From JAYZDB01 sp036338025 (GTDB lineage: Bacteria; Planctomycetota; UBA1135; UBA2386): DNA of 11,837 nt. This document shows positions 1 to 7,205 of the stretch, piece after piece. The stretch is taken from NCBI GenBank assembly GCA_036338025.1, contig JAYZDB010000130.1, positions 1 through 11,837 of the forward strand. The letters run 5' to 3'. Every line of letters starts with the position of its first letter. The first letter of the stretch is position 1. The notes beneath the pieces were generated by a model. It worked only from the letters and a program-made list of their open reading frames with translations, did no database searches and was not told where the DNA came from. Made by a program: the position numbers and the translations under genes.

Positions 1-712
1 TCACGTAGCCCCCGTGTGTACCCAGGGCCTTTCCGCAGGTGTGTACCGAAGCAAACACCTGGTCTCGGGTGTTGCTGGCCTCGATCAGCCCAGCACCGGT
101 CGGCCCGTAGCAGCCGGTTGCGTGGGCTTCGTCGACGATCAACAGTGCGCCATGTTCCTGACACACTGCCGCGATTTCTGGCAGGTCTGTCCGGTCACCG
201 TCCATGCCGAACAGACTCTCGGTTACCACGAACCGTCGTCCGCTCGATGGCGCCTGGCTCAGACCTTGGCTCAATGCCGTGAGATCCTGGTGGGGGAAGA
301 CCTGTACATTGGCGCGCGACAGACGTAGTCCATCGATGATCGATCCGTGATTGAGGGCATCCGAGAACACATGATCTTGGCGGTTGATCAGGGTCGAAAG
401 CAGGCCCTCGTTCGCGACGTAGCCGGATGGGAAGTACAGCGCACGCCGCGTTCCATCGGGTGAGTGCCAGGCAGCCAGGAGGTCTTCACACTGTTCCCAG
501 CTATGGGAGTGACCGGATAGGAGTCGAGAACCGGTACTACCGGCGAAACTGGTCTGCTGCTCTTGCTGCGCCAAGCCCAGGTAGTCATTGGAGGAGAAGT
601 CGATCCCCGGCAAGACGCGCAATTCCCGTCCGCGGCCGATATCTCGGAGCTCCGTCAGCCGTCCGCGCACCGACTCCAGGAATCGTTCCCGCGGATCGGC
701 AGGCGGAGTCAT
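1..712 (-). CDS. bioF: 8-amino-7-oxononanoate synthase (KAPA synthase), 3' part missing
   Basis: PLP-dependent alpha-oxoamine synthase that condenses pimeloyl-ACP (or -CoA) with L-alanine to give 8-amino-7-oxononanoate, the first committed step of biotin ring assembly; cytosolic. The reading frame runs from an ATG at 712 off the left edge, giving 237 codons of a family usually near 385-400 residues. Visible landmarks, in the order known from E. coli BioF, are SNDYLGL (41-47), the glycine-rich GSTGSRLLSG (58-67), NHGS with the PLP-stacking His (122), TESLFGMDGD (164-173), VDEAHATG with the cofactor-binding Asp194 and His197, and TCGKALG with the Schiff-base lysine at 228. The ATG overlaps the bioB stop by four bases (ATGA), which points to translational coupling. 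The truncation comes from the window edge; there is no sign of a broken gene. Confidence 0.95.
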   Translation of the reverse strand, partial: MTPPADPRERFLESVRGRLTELRDIGRGRELRVLPGIDFSSNDYLGLAQQEQQTSFAGSTGSRLLSGHSHSWEQCEDLLAAWHSPDGTRRALYFPSGYVANEGLLSTLINRQDHVFSDALNHGSIIDGLRLSRANVQVFPHQDLTALSQGLSQAPSSGRRFVVTESLFGMDGDRTDLPEIAAVCQEHGALLIVDEAHATGCYGPTGAGLIEASNTRDQVFASVHTCGKALGTHGGYV

Positions 713-1683
713 TGGACCGGTTCCGGGTCCGATTCGCGCTGTGCTTCGCGAGCGTCTGTTTGTGCTTTCAGCCCGAGCTTCTCGATCAGGCTCAGGTCGC
801 GATCCTCGGTGACGTTGCCGGTCGTCAGCAGGCGCTCGCCGTAGAAGATCGAATTGGCGCCGGCAAAGAAGCACAAGGTCTGGGCTTCTTCGCTGAGATC
901 TTCCCGGCCTGCGGACAGGCGCACCCGCGCACCGGGTATCGAGATACGTGCGAGCGCGATGATCCGGCACATCTCGAAAGCATCGACGGGTTGGTTGCCT
1001 TCCAAGGGTGTCCCCTCGATCGGAACCAGCCGGTTGATCGGGACCGACTCGGGTTGGGGATCGAGTTCGCTGAGGACCTCGAGCATCCGTAGGCGGTCAT
1101 CGATCGATTCGCCGAGACCGAGAATCCCACCGGAGCAGACCTTGAGATCGGCCTGGCTGACATTGCGCAGAGTCTCGATGCGGTCCTCAAAGGTCCGGGT
1201 AGTGATCACCGAGTCGTAGTACTCGGGGGACGTGTCGATGTTGTGGTTGTATGAGGTGAGTCCGGCGTCCTTCAGGCGCTGGGCTTGATCCTGATTCAGC
1301 ATGCCGAGAGTTACGCAGGCTTCCATTCCGAGCTCCCGGACTTCGCGTACCATCGCCAACACTTGTTCGAACTCCGCATCGTCGCGCGGCTCACGCCAGC
1401 CAGCGCCCATGCAGAAGCGTCCCGATCCAGCGTCCTTGGCGATGCGCGCCTGCCGCCGAACCTCCTCGACGTCCATCAAGTCCGTGGACTCGATGCCGGT
1501 TTCATTGTGGACGGACTGCGAACAGTACTTGCAGTCCTCGGGGCAGGCGCCGGTCTTGATCGACAGCAGGGTGCAGAGTTGGATCTCGTCAGTTGGCCAG
1601 TGCCGCTCGTGTACTTGCCTGGCCTGGGAGACGAGGTCAAGGAACGGCTGATCGTAGAGTTCGCGCAGACGTTGGTAGAGCAA
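709..1683 (-). CDS. bioB: Biotin synthase, radical SAM enzyme
   Basis: Inserts sulfur into dethiobiotin to make biotin, the last step of the pathway. It is 324 residues, slightly shorter than E. coli BioB (346) because of a shorter C-terminus. The radical-SAM cluster motif CPEDCKYC lies at 47-54 (Cys47, 51, 54 bind the 4Fe-4S cluster). The second, sacrificial 2Fe-2S cluster has its full ligand set: Cys91 (RFCMG), Cys122 (EACVTLG), Cys183 (KVCSGG) and Arg260 (SAGR). YNHNIDTSPE and GANSIFYG are also typical. The start is a TTG at 1683, chosen because LYQRLRELYDQP aligns with the normal N-terminus and no ATG or GTG lies close by; a weak GAG sits about 7 bases upstream. The stop overlaps the bioF start. 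A 72-base spacer separates it from the upstream hotdog gene, so shared transcription is likely but not certain. Confidence 0.96.
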   Translation of the reverse strand: MLYQRLRELYDQPFLDLVSQARQVHERHWPTDEIQLCTLLSIKTGACPEDCKYCSQSVHNETGIESTDLMDVEEVRRQARIAKDAGSGRFCMGAGWREPRDDAEFEQVLAMVREVRELGMEACVTLGMLNQDQAQRLKDAGLTSYNHNIDTSPEYYDSVITTRTFEDRIETLRNVSQADLKVCSGGILGLGESIDDRLRMLEVLSELDPQPESVPINRLVPIEGTPLEGNQPVDAFEMCRIIALARISIPGARVRLSAGREDLSEEAQTLCFFAGANSIFYGERLLTTGNVTEDRDLSLIEKLGLKAQTDAREAQRESDPEPVQ

Positions 1684-1755
1684 GCTGGTTCTCGTTCTGT
1701 CTTGGGGGATTCTGCTTGTTCTGGCCAGCCCAGGGCTGACCGCCAGCCAGGAGGT

Positions 1756-2235
1756 CTACAACAGGACGCCCATCAGTTCCATCTGCATCACCATCTTGCC
1801 GTCCAGGAAGCACTGGCTGGGGTATTTCGCGATGCGGTTGCCGCTGCGGGTGCCGACCACAGAGACGAAGTGGACCCGGCACGGTGGCTCGACCTGTCCG
1901 CGGAAACGGACGTCGTTGAGCCCCCCGAGGCCGATGAACCTGTCGTTGCCCCAGCCCTCGATCTTCTTCATCAGGATCGTGCTGATCTGGGCGCAGCCCT
2001 CGACCATCAGCACTCCCGGCATCAGCGGCCGGCCCGGAATGTGGCCGCGGGCCCACCAGGCGTCCTCTGCCCAGTCCTTGTAGCCGACGATCAGGCCGGC
2101 TTCGGTGTCGAGGTGGCAGACCCCGTCGATCAGCCGGAATTCGTGATCGTGGGGGATCATTGAGCGGATTTCCTGGTCCGCCATGACGTCCTGGGACAGG
2201 TCCAGGGTGCTGAGATCGACGAGTGCCCGTGCCAT
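1756..2235 (-). CDS. FabZ-like beta-hydroxyacyl-ACP dehydratase (hotdog fold)
   Basis: Predicted 159-residue hotdog-fold dehydratase of the FabA/FabZ family, which removes water from 3-hydroxyacyl-ACP in fatty-acid-type elongation. The core motif GHIPGRPLMPGVLMVEGCAQ (64-83) matches the FabZ active-site helix, with His65 and Glu79 in the positions of the catalytic His and Glu (E. coli FabZ: [20 protein letters not shown]). The first 40 residues (MARALVDLSTLDLS onward) are longer than in classical FabZ and resemble a variant I associate with planctomycetes. I chose the ATG at 2235; a GTG at 2274 would add 13 residues without family support. The bases just before the ATG are pyrimidine-rich, with no Shine-Dalgarno. 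It is divergent from the cyanophycin operon and upstream of bioB on the same strand. The substrate cannot be told from sequence: general fatty acid synthesis, a specialised lipid, or the pimeloyl branch are all possible. Confidence 0.82.
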   Translation of the reverse strand: MARALVDLSTLDLSQDVMADQEIRSMIPHDHEFRLIDGVCHLDTEAGLIVGYKDWAEDAWWARGHIPGRPLMPGVLMVEGCAQISTILMKKIEGWGNDRFIGLGGLNDVRFRGQVEPPCRVHFVSVVGTRSGNRIAKYPSQCFLDGKMVMQMELMGVLL

Positions 2236-2318
2236 GAGAAGGAGGCTAGGGCGTCGGGCCGCGTGAAGCCACACCTGGCTTGCTAGTGGCGGAACTCACG
2301 GCAGGCGCTTGACCGGCA
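2236..2318. promoter_or_regulatory. Divergent intergenic region between the fabZ-like gene and the cyanophycin operon
   Basis: This 83-base stretch must hold 5' signals for both directions. I see a small inverted repeat, AAGCC at 2266-2270 and GGCTT at 2277-2281 with a 6-base loop, which could be an operator or a chance hairpin. TTGACC at 2309-2314 resembles a -35 element, but no matching -10 follows at 16-18 bases. No convincing sigma-70 promoter or Shine-Dalgarno for the plus-strand gene is visible. Promoter function is assumed from the layout only. Confidence 0.3.
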
Positions 2319-3545
2319 GTGGACAGGGTGTCGACGGATCCCTTAGCTTGCAGGCCCGTGCCCGCTCGTTCCCTCCCGTTTCAACTCCTCACCAACGCCG
2401 ACCTCTATGGTCCCGAGTATATCGGTCGTCGTTCGATCCTGATCTGCGCCGGGAGCATTGTATGGATTGGTGAGGGACAGCCTGCACTGCCGTCGGAGTT
2501 TGAGTGCAGCATCCGGGACCTCGAAGGCAGGCGCGCAATCCCGGGCCTGGTCGATTGCCACACCCACATCACTGGGGGTGGCGGAGAATGTGGCTATGAG
2601 ACACGGGTGCCGCCGGTGCCCCTGAGTCGGTTTACCACCGCTGGAATCACCTCAGTGGTTGGTCTGTTGGGCACTGACGATGTGACCCGGGATACCGGTT
2701 CGTTGGTCGCCGCTGCCCGTGCCCTGTGCGTCGAAGGCATCAATGCGTGGTGCTACACCGGTGGTTACCATGTTCCACCGACTACCCTGACCGGCTGTGT
2801 CCGTAGTGACATCGTGCATGTGGACCGCATCATCGGTGCAGGCGAAATTGCGATCAGTGATCATCGGTCCAGCCAGCCGACCCTCGAGGAAGTCCTTCGT
2901 ATCGCAAGTGATGTACACGTCGCAGGGATCATGACTGGCAAGGCCGGTGTGCTGCACCTGCACCTTGGCGATGGCGAGCGCGGTCTTGCATTGATCCGTG
3001 AGGCCCTGTCGACGGCAGAGATCCCGGCGCGGACGTACCACCCAACCCACAGCAATCGGCGCCGTGAACTGTTCGAGGAATCTTGCGATCTTGTCAGACA
3101 AGGCTGCACCGTCGATATGACGGCGTTCCCGGCCGCAGTGCTCAGTACGGATGAATACTCGGCTGCAGAGGCCTGGCAGCGGTATCAGGCTGAGGACCTC
3201 CCACCGGATCGAATCACGATCAGCTCCGACGGGGGTGGTTGCATGCCGAGCTTTGATGCTGAGGGCCAGCCGGTCGGCATGGACGTCGGAGCACCTGCTG
3301 AGCTCTCTGCGACGCTGGCGAGGCTGCTCGCTGACGGTTGTGCCCTGGAGGAAGTGCTGCCGGCGTTTACCAGCAACGTCGCGGCTTTGTTGCGGCTTAC
3401 GAACAAGGGTCGCCTGGATGTCGGATCTGATGCTGATCTCGTCGTTCTTGACCAGACGGCTCAGGTCGCGGATGTTATGTCTCGTGGGCGGTGGCTGGTC
3501 GTCGATCGCAAGCCCGTTGTTCTCGGTACTTTTGAAGATAGGTAG
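2319..3545 (+). CDS. iadA: Isoaspartyl dipeptidase (beta-aspartyl peptidase), amidohydrolase family
   Basis: Zinc amidohydrolase expected to cleave beta-aspartyl dipeptides; here the likely substrate is beta-Asp-Arg, the product of cyanophycinase, giving Asp and Arg. The 408 residues follow E. coli IadA closely: HTHITGGGGE (metal ligands His81 and His83), TSVVGLLGTD (111-120), GYHVP with the active-site Tyr150, ISDHRS (179-184), HLGD with His215, PTHSNR with His244, and SSDGGG with the catalytic Asp304. At the position of E. coli's carboxylated, metal-bridging Lys162 this protein has Glu176 (IGAGEIAISDH), with a one-residue insertion. A glutamate could bridge the metals without carboxylation, so activity is probably kept. 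The GTG at 2319 gives about 13 extra N-terminal residues; an in-frame GTG at 2358 would match E. coli better, and neither has a clear Shine-Dalgarno. It is the first gene of the operon, 8 bases before cphB. Confidence 0.92.
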   Translation: MDRVSTDPLACRPVPARSLPFQLLTNADLYGPEYIGRRSILICAGSIVWIGEGQPALPSEFECSIRDLEGRRAIPGLVDCHTHITGGGGECGYETRVPPVPLSRFTTAGITSVVGLLGTDDVTRDTGSLVAAARALCVEGINAWCYTGGYHVPPTTLTGCVRSDIVHVDRIIGAGEIAISDHRSSQPTLEEVLRIASDVHVAGIMTGKAGVLHLHLGDGERGLALIREALSTAEIPARTYHPTHSNRRRELFEESCDLVRQGCTVDMTAFPAAVLSTDEYSAAEAWQRYQAEDLPPDRITISSDGGGCMPSFDAEGQPVGMDVGAPAELSATLARLLADGCALEEVLPAFTSNVAALLRLTNKGRLDVGSDADLVVLDQTAQVADVMSRGRWLVVDRKPVVLGTFEDR

Positions 3546-3553
3546 CAGCAGGT

Positions 3554-4375
3554 TTGGAGAGCGAGACTTCTAAGCGCGGTTACATCGTACCCATCGGAGG
3601 TGCCGAGGAACGGGTTCGGGACCCAGCGATCCTGCGGCGTTTCGTTGATTTCTGTGGCGGCCCCGCGGCACGCATCGTGATCATTCCGACCGCGTCGAAG
3701 TTGCGGGAAACCGGCCGCGAATACGAGAAGTTGTTCAAGGACCTGGGGGCGCGGGAAGCCCGGTCGCTGGCCTTTCAAGAGCGCTCGGATTGTCACCGGG
3801 AGAGTTGGCTGGAGGTACTCAAGTCGGCCGACGGCGTCTTCTTGACGGGTGGAAACCAATTGCGTCTCTCGACGACGCTCGGGGGCACCCCGGTGGCCGA
3901 GATGCTGCGCGACCGGAACCGTCAGGGTTTCCTACACATAGCCGGGACATCCGCCGGCGCGGCGATCATGTCCCAGCACATGATCGCCTTCGGTGACGAG
4001 GGAGCGACGCCGCATACGGACATGGTGACCCTGGCGCCCGGCCTGGGCATTGTTGAGGACCTGATCGTCGACCAGCACTTCCGTCAGCGCGACCGTCTGG
4101 GGCGGTTGTTGTCGGCGCTTGCCTACAACCCGTCATCGATCGGTGTGGGACTGGACGAAGACACCGCGGCCATCATCGCCCCAGATGACACCATTGAGAT
4201 CGCTGGCAGCGGGGCGATCACGGTGGTAGATCCTGCGGATGTCGACTACTCGTCGATGGACTCTGCCAATCGAGCCGACCCGGTGAGTATAATCGGGGTT
4301 CGCTTGCACATTCTTGTGGATGGCGGGCGCTATAATCTGCGAACTCGCGAGGCGTTCCCGGGCGCCCGTAAGTAG
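3554..4375 (+). CDS. cphB: Cyanophycinase (serine exopeptidase, family S51)
   Basis: Degrades cyanophycin, the (Asp-Arg)n storage polymer, to beta-Asp-Arg dipeptides; an intracellular enzyme. At 273 residues it matches the usual length (Synechocystis CphB is about 271). Motifs run in family order: IGGAEERV (14-21), FLTGGNQLRL (96-105), the nucleophile elbow GTSAGAA with Ser133 (Synechocystis Ser132), GLGIVEDLIVDQHF with His175 (Synechocystis His174), GVGLDEDTAAI, and a C-terminal LRTREAFP. The start is TTG at 3554, because no ATG or GTG occurs in frame before the conserved core and the upstream stop is only 8 bases away. An AGG inside the iadA stop region, 11 bases upstream, is a weak ribosome site, so translation may depend on coupling to iadA. 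It lies between the dipeptidase and the synthetase, so degradation and synthesis are probably co-transcribed. Confidence 0.96.
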   Translation: MESETSKRGYIVPIGGAEERVRDPAILRRFVDFCGGPAARIVIIPTASKLRETGREYEKLFKDLGAREARSLAFQERSDCHRESWLEVLKSADGVFLTGGNQLRLSTTLGGTPVAEMLRDRNRQGFLHIAGTSAGAAIMSQHMIAFGDEGATPHTDMVTLAPGLGIVEDLIVDQHFRQRDRLGRLLSALAYNPSSIGVGLDEDTAAIIAPDDTIEIAGSGAITVVDPADVDYSSMDSANRADPVSIIGVRLHILVDGGRYNLRTREAFPGARK

Positions 4376-4377
4376 TC

Positions 4378-4383
4378 AAGGAG
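4378..4383 (+). promoter_or_regulatory. Strong Shine-Dalgarno site of cphA
   Basis: AAGGAG lies 9 bases before the ATG at 4393, in the 17-base gap after the cphB stop. It is the best ribosome site in the operon and fixes the cphA start. Confidence 0.85.
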
Positions 4384-4392
4384 ATAGCAACC

Positions 4393-7200
4393 ATGCGCAT
4401 CACCGCTACGTCGGTTTATGTCGGACCGAACCGTTACGCCAATTTCCGCGTCATACGTCTCGTACTCGATTTGCAGGAACTTGAGGCCTGGCCCAGTGCA
4501 CGGCTCGGCGAGAAGTTCACTGGTGGTCTGGTCGAGGCCCTCCCCGGCCTTGCCGAGCACGGCTGTTCTTACGGTGAGCCCGGCGGGTTTGTCCGCCGCC
4601 TGAATGAAGACGAGGGCACCTGGCTCGGGCATGTGTTGGAGCACGTGGCGATTGAACTGCAGAATGTCGCTGGCCTCAGCGTGACCTTTGGCAAGACGCG
4701 TTCCGCCGGAGAGACCGGCGTTTACGACGTCGTCTACGAATATGAGGATGAGGAGGTTGGCGTCGAAGCAGGACGTCTCGCGCTCACGCTGTTGCATTCC
4801 CTGCTGCCTGAAGAGTTGAAGCCGAGCGGTGAGGATGCTGTCCCCGAGGGATTCGATTTCGTTGTGGAGCGGGATGAATTCATCCGGTTTGCCCAGCGTC
4901 GCGCGTTGGGGCCGAGCACTGCCTCATTGGTCAAGGCTGCCGAGGAGCGTGACATTCCCTGGTTGCGCCTCAACAAGTACAGCCTTGTACAGTTTGGTCA
5001 CGGTTGCCACCAACGCCGAATCCAGGCAACTGTCACCAGTGAGACCCGTCACATCGCGGTCGAGATTGCGTCCGACAAGGAGGAGACCAATCGTATCCTC
5101 GGTGACCTGGGGTTGCCGGTTCCGCGGCAGGAGATGGTCTACGACGTCGAGCGTGCGGTACGAGCAGCACGCCGCATCGGGTATCCCGTAGTGGTCAAGC
5201 CACTCGATGCGAACCACGGTCGGGGTGTGTCGATCAACCTGATGACGGAGGAGGAGGTTCGAGTTGCCTTCGACTACGCGCGCAAGCGCGGTCGTACGAT
5301 CCTGGTTGAGAGCTTCATCCACGGTGAGGACCATCGGATGTTGGTGGTTGACGGTTGTCTCATCTCGGTTGCGAAGCGGGTCCCCGGGCACGTGGTTGGC
5401 GACGGCAAGCACACCATCGAGGAGTTGGTGGCTACCGTGAACGAAGATCCACGCCGAGGTATTGGGCACGAGAAGATCCTGACACGTCTCGAGTTTGATC
5501 ACCAGGCCGAGCGTCTGCTCGAGCAGAAGGGCTTGAATCATGAGTCGGTGCCGGACAATGGGGTCGTCGTACCCCTCAGGTCGACGGGCAACCTCTCAAC
5601 CGGTGGCACCGCGGAGGACGTCACCAACATCGTGCACCCGGACAATGTTGAAATGGCGGTGAGGTCGGTGAAGGCAATTGGTCTTGACGTCGGTGGTGTG
5701 GACTTCCTCACTTCTGATATTTCGCAGTCCTTCAAGGAGACCGGTGGCGCGATCTGTGAGGTAAACGCTGCGCCTGGTTTCCGTATGCACGTTGCACCGA
5801 GCAAAGGAGATGCCCGTGATGTCGCTGGCCCGGTGATGGACATGCTGTTCCCCCCTGGCAGTCCGAGTCGCATCCCGATCGCCTCCATCACGGGAACCAA
5901 CGGCAAGACGACGACCACGCGGATGGTGGCCCAGATTTGCAAGATGGCTCAGCACAAGGTCGGCTTGGCTACCACCGATGGCGTCTACATCGACGGACGA
6001 TTGACGGTCGAAGGCGACATGACCGGGCCAACGGCGGCGCGGATGATCTTGAGAGACTCTTCGGTAGACGTCGCGGTGCTGGAGACGGCGCGGGGCGGCA
6101 TCCTGCGTCGGGGCGTCGGGTATCGTCGGTGCACCGTGGGTGCAGTCCTGAATGTACAGTCGGACCATCTCGGTCTGCGCGGCATCGACACCGTGGAACA
6201 ACTCGCTGAGGTCAAGCGCACGGTTGTAGAGATCGCCAAAGACACCGCGGTACTCAACGCCGATGACCCCTTGTGTCTCGAGATGGCGGATCATTGCACC
6301 GCAGAGCACATCTGCTACGTCACCGTCGACAACGGCCATGCGATCGTCAAAGAACACATTCGAGCTGGCGGTCGGGCGGTCGGTATCGAACAGGGGATCG
6401 GCGGTAGCATGATCACGATCTATGATCGTGGCGCTCACATGCCGCTGTTGTGGGCGCACCTGGTTCCTGCCACCCTGGATGGTCGAGCGTTCCACAACGT
6501 CCTGAACTCGATGTTCGCGGCAGCGATCTCCTTCAGCATGGGGGTCGAGTTGGAAGACATTCGACAGGGCCTGTTGACCTTCGACACCACGTTCTTCCAG
6601 GTTCCGGGTCGGATGAACATCTTCGATGAGCATCCGTTCAAGGTGATTTTGGACTACGGCCACAACCCGGCAGCGGTCCAGGCGATGATCGATCTTTCGC
6701 GACAGTTGGATGTCAGTGGCCGACGGATCCTCGTCATCGCTGCGCCTGGCGACCGTCGAGACGTAGATGTCCGCGAGATCGGGCGTATTTGTGCGGGCAA
6801 CTTCCAAGAGTACATCTGCCGCCGCGATGATGTTCTGCGCGGACGCGGTGATGATGAGATTCCCCGCATCCTGCAGGAGAGCCTGCTGGAGAATGGAGTT
6901 CCAGCCGACCAGATCCAGGTGGTTCCCCAGGAACAAGACGCAGTCCTCGCGGCGCTGTCGGCCGCCCAGGAAGGTGATCTTGTGTTGATCTTCGGGGATG
7001 CCATTGCGAGATCCTGGCAGCAGATCACGACTTTCGAGCCTTCGGCAGAGATTCCGCGGTCGAAGTCGGACGCGGACCGATCCGATTCGCCGTCCCAGAG
7101 GTCTACGGAGCAGACTCCGGCGATGGCGTTCGACCTTCGGGGCCGCGAGTTGATCCACGATGAGCGCGGCGTGCGTTTGCGCCGTGAACTGGAAGATTGA
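4393..7200 (+). CDS. cphA: Cyanophycin synthetase (CphA1 type)
   Basis: ATP-dependent, non-ribosomal enzyme that builds cyanophycin by adding Asp to the backbone and then Arg to each Asp side chain. The 935 residues hold all three parts. The N domain (about 1-160) includes GPNRYANFRVIRLVLD and an HxxEH motif (His80, Glu83, His84) where a primer-generating hydrolytic site is described for this family. The ATP-grasp domain (about 220-487) includes IASDKEETNRIL, VVVKPLDANHGRG (266-278) and CEVNAAPGFRMHVAP (455-469). The Mur-ligase domain (about 495-880) includes P-loop GTNGKTTTTRM (Lys505), DGVYIDG, LETARGGILRRG, NVQSDHLG, LNADDP, VPGRMN, DYGHNPAA and APGDRRD. It is longer than Synechocystis CphA (873) because of a Ser/Asp-rich linker and a tail after 881 ending RGVRLRRELED. 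The ATG has a strong AAGGAG. The stop is 5 bases before the next gene's ATG. No key residue is missing, so I expect an active enzyme. Confidence 0.97.
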   Translation: MRITATSVYVGPNRYANFRVIRLVLDLQELEAWPSARLGEKFTGGLVEALPGLAEHGCSYGEPGGFVRRLNEDEGTWLGHVLEHVAIELQNVAGLSVTFGKTRSAGETGVYDVVYEYEDEEVGVEAGRLALTLLHSLLPEELKPSGEDAVPEGFDFVVERDEFIRFAQRRALGPSTASLVKAAEERDIPWLRLNKYSLVQFGHGCHQRRIQATVTSETRHIAVEIASDKEETNRILGDLGLPVPRQEMVYDVERAVRAARRIGYPVVVKPLDANHGRGVSINLMTEEEVRVAFDYARKRGRTILVESFIHGEDHRMLVVDGCLISVAKRVPGHVVGDGKHTIEELVATVNEDPRRGIGHEKILTRLEFDHQAERLLEQKGLNHESVPDNGVVVPLRSTGNLSTGGTAEDVTNIVHPDNVEMAVRSVKAIGLDVGGVDFLTSDISQSFKETGGAICEVNAAPGFRMHVAPSKGDARDVAGPVMDMLFPPGSPSRIPIASITGTNGKTTTTRMVAQICKMAQHKVGLATTDGVYIDGRLTVEGDMTGPTAARMILRDSSVDVAVLETARGGILRRGVGYRRCTVGAVLNVQSDHLGLRGIDTVEQLAEVKRTVVEIAKDTAVLNADDPLCLEMADHCTAEHICYVTVDNGHAIVKEHIRAGGRAVGIEQGIGGSMITIYDRGAHMPLLWAHLVPATLDGRAFHNVLNSMFAAAISFSMGVELEDIRQGLLTFDTTFFQVPGRMNIFDEHPFKVILDYGHNPAAVQAMIDLSRQLDVSGRRILVIAAPGDRRDVDVREIGRICAGNFQEYICRRDDVLRGRGDDEIPRILQESLLENGVPADQIQVVPQEQDAVLAALSAAQEGDLVLIFGDAIARSWQQITTFEPSAEIPRSKSDADRSDSPSQRSTEQTPAMAFDLRGRELIHDERGVRLRRELED
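7191..7196 (+). promoter_or_regulatory. Shine-Dalgarno site of the second ligase gene, inside the cphA 3' end
   Basis: GGAAGA ends 9 bases before the ATG at 7206 and overlaps the last cphA codons. It supports ATG 7206 over the TTG at 7197, which would overlap the cphA stop, and implies coupling to cphA translation. Confidence 0.6.
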
Positions 7201-7205
7201 TCAGC

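Noticed and set aside
427..1092. A 221-codon plus-strand frame opposite bioF and bioB
   Set aside because: Both minus-strand genes carry catalytic motifs throughout this interval, so this frame is a by-product.
1684..1755. GGCTGG/CAGCCC repeats in the spacer before bioB as a terminator
   Set aside because: The complementary parts are adjacent or give only 5-bp stems, and no T-run follows on the minus strand.
1285..2163. A 292-codon plus-strand frame opposite bioB and the fabZ-like gene
   Set aside because: It is antisense to two recognised genes and spans the gap between them; its composition is shadow-like and it has no motif.
2239..2283. AAGGAGG on the plus strand followed by a 7-codon GTG frame (2262-2285), a possible leader peptide for the operon
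   Set aside because: The spacing from the ribosome-like site to the GTG is 16 bases, too long, and the motif sits over the start of the opposite gene, so it is probably chance.
5596..7158. A 520-codon open frame on the minus strand opposite cphA
   Set aside because: It lies wholly opposite a gene with every expected motif, its translation is rich in Arg/Asp/His/Val without domain structure, and it arises from codon bias in GC-rich DNA.
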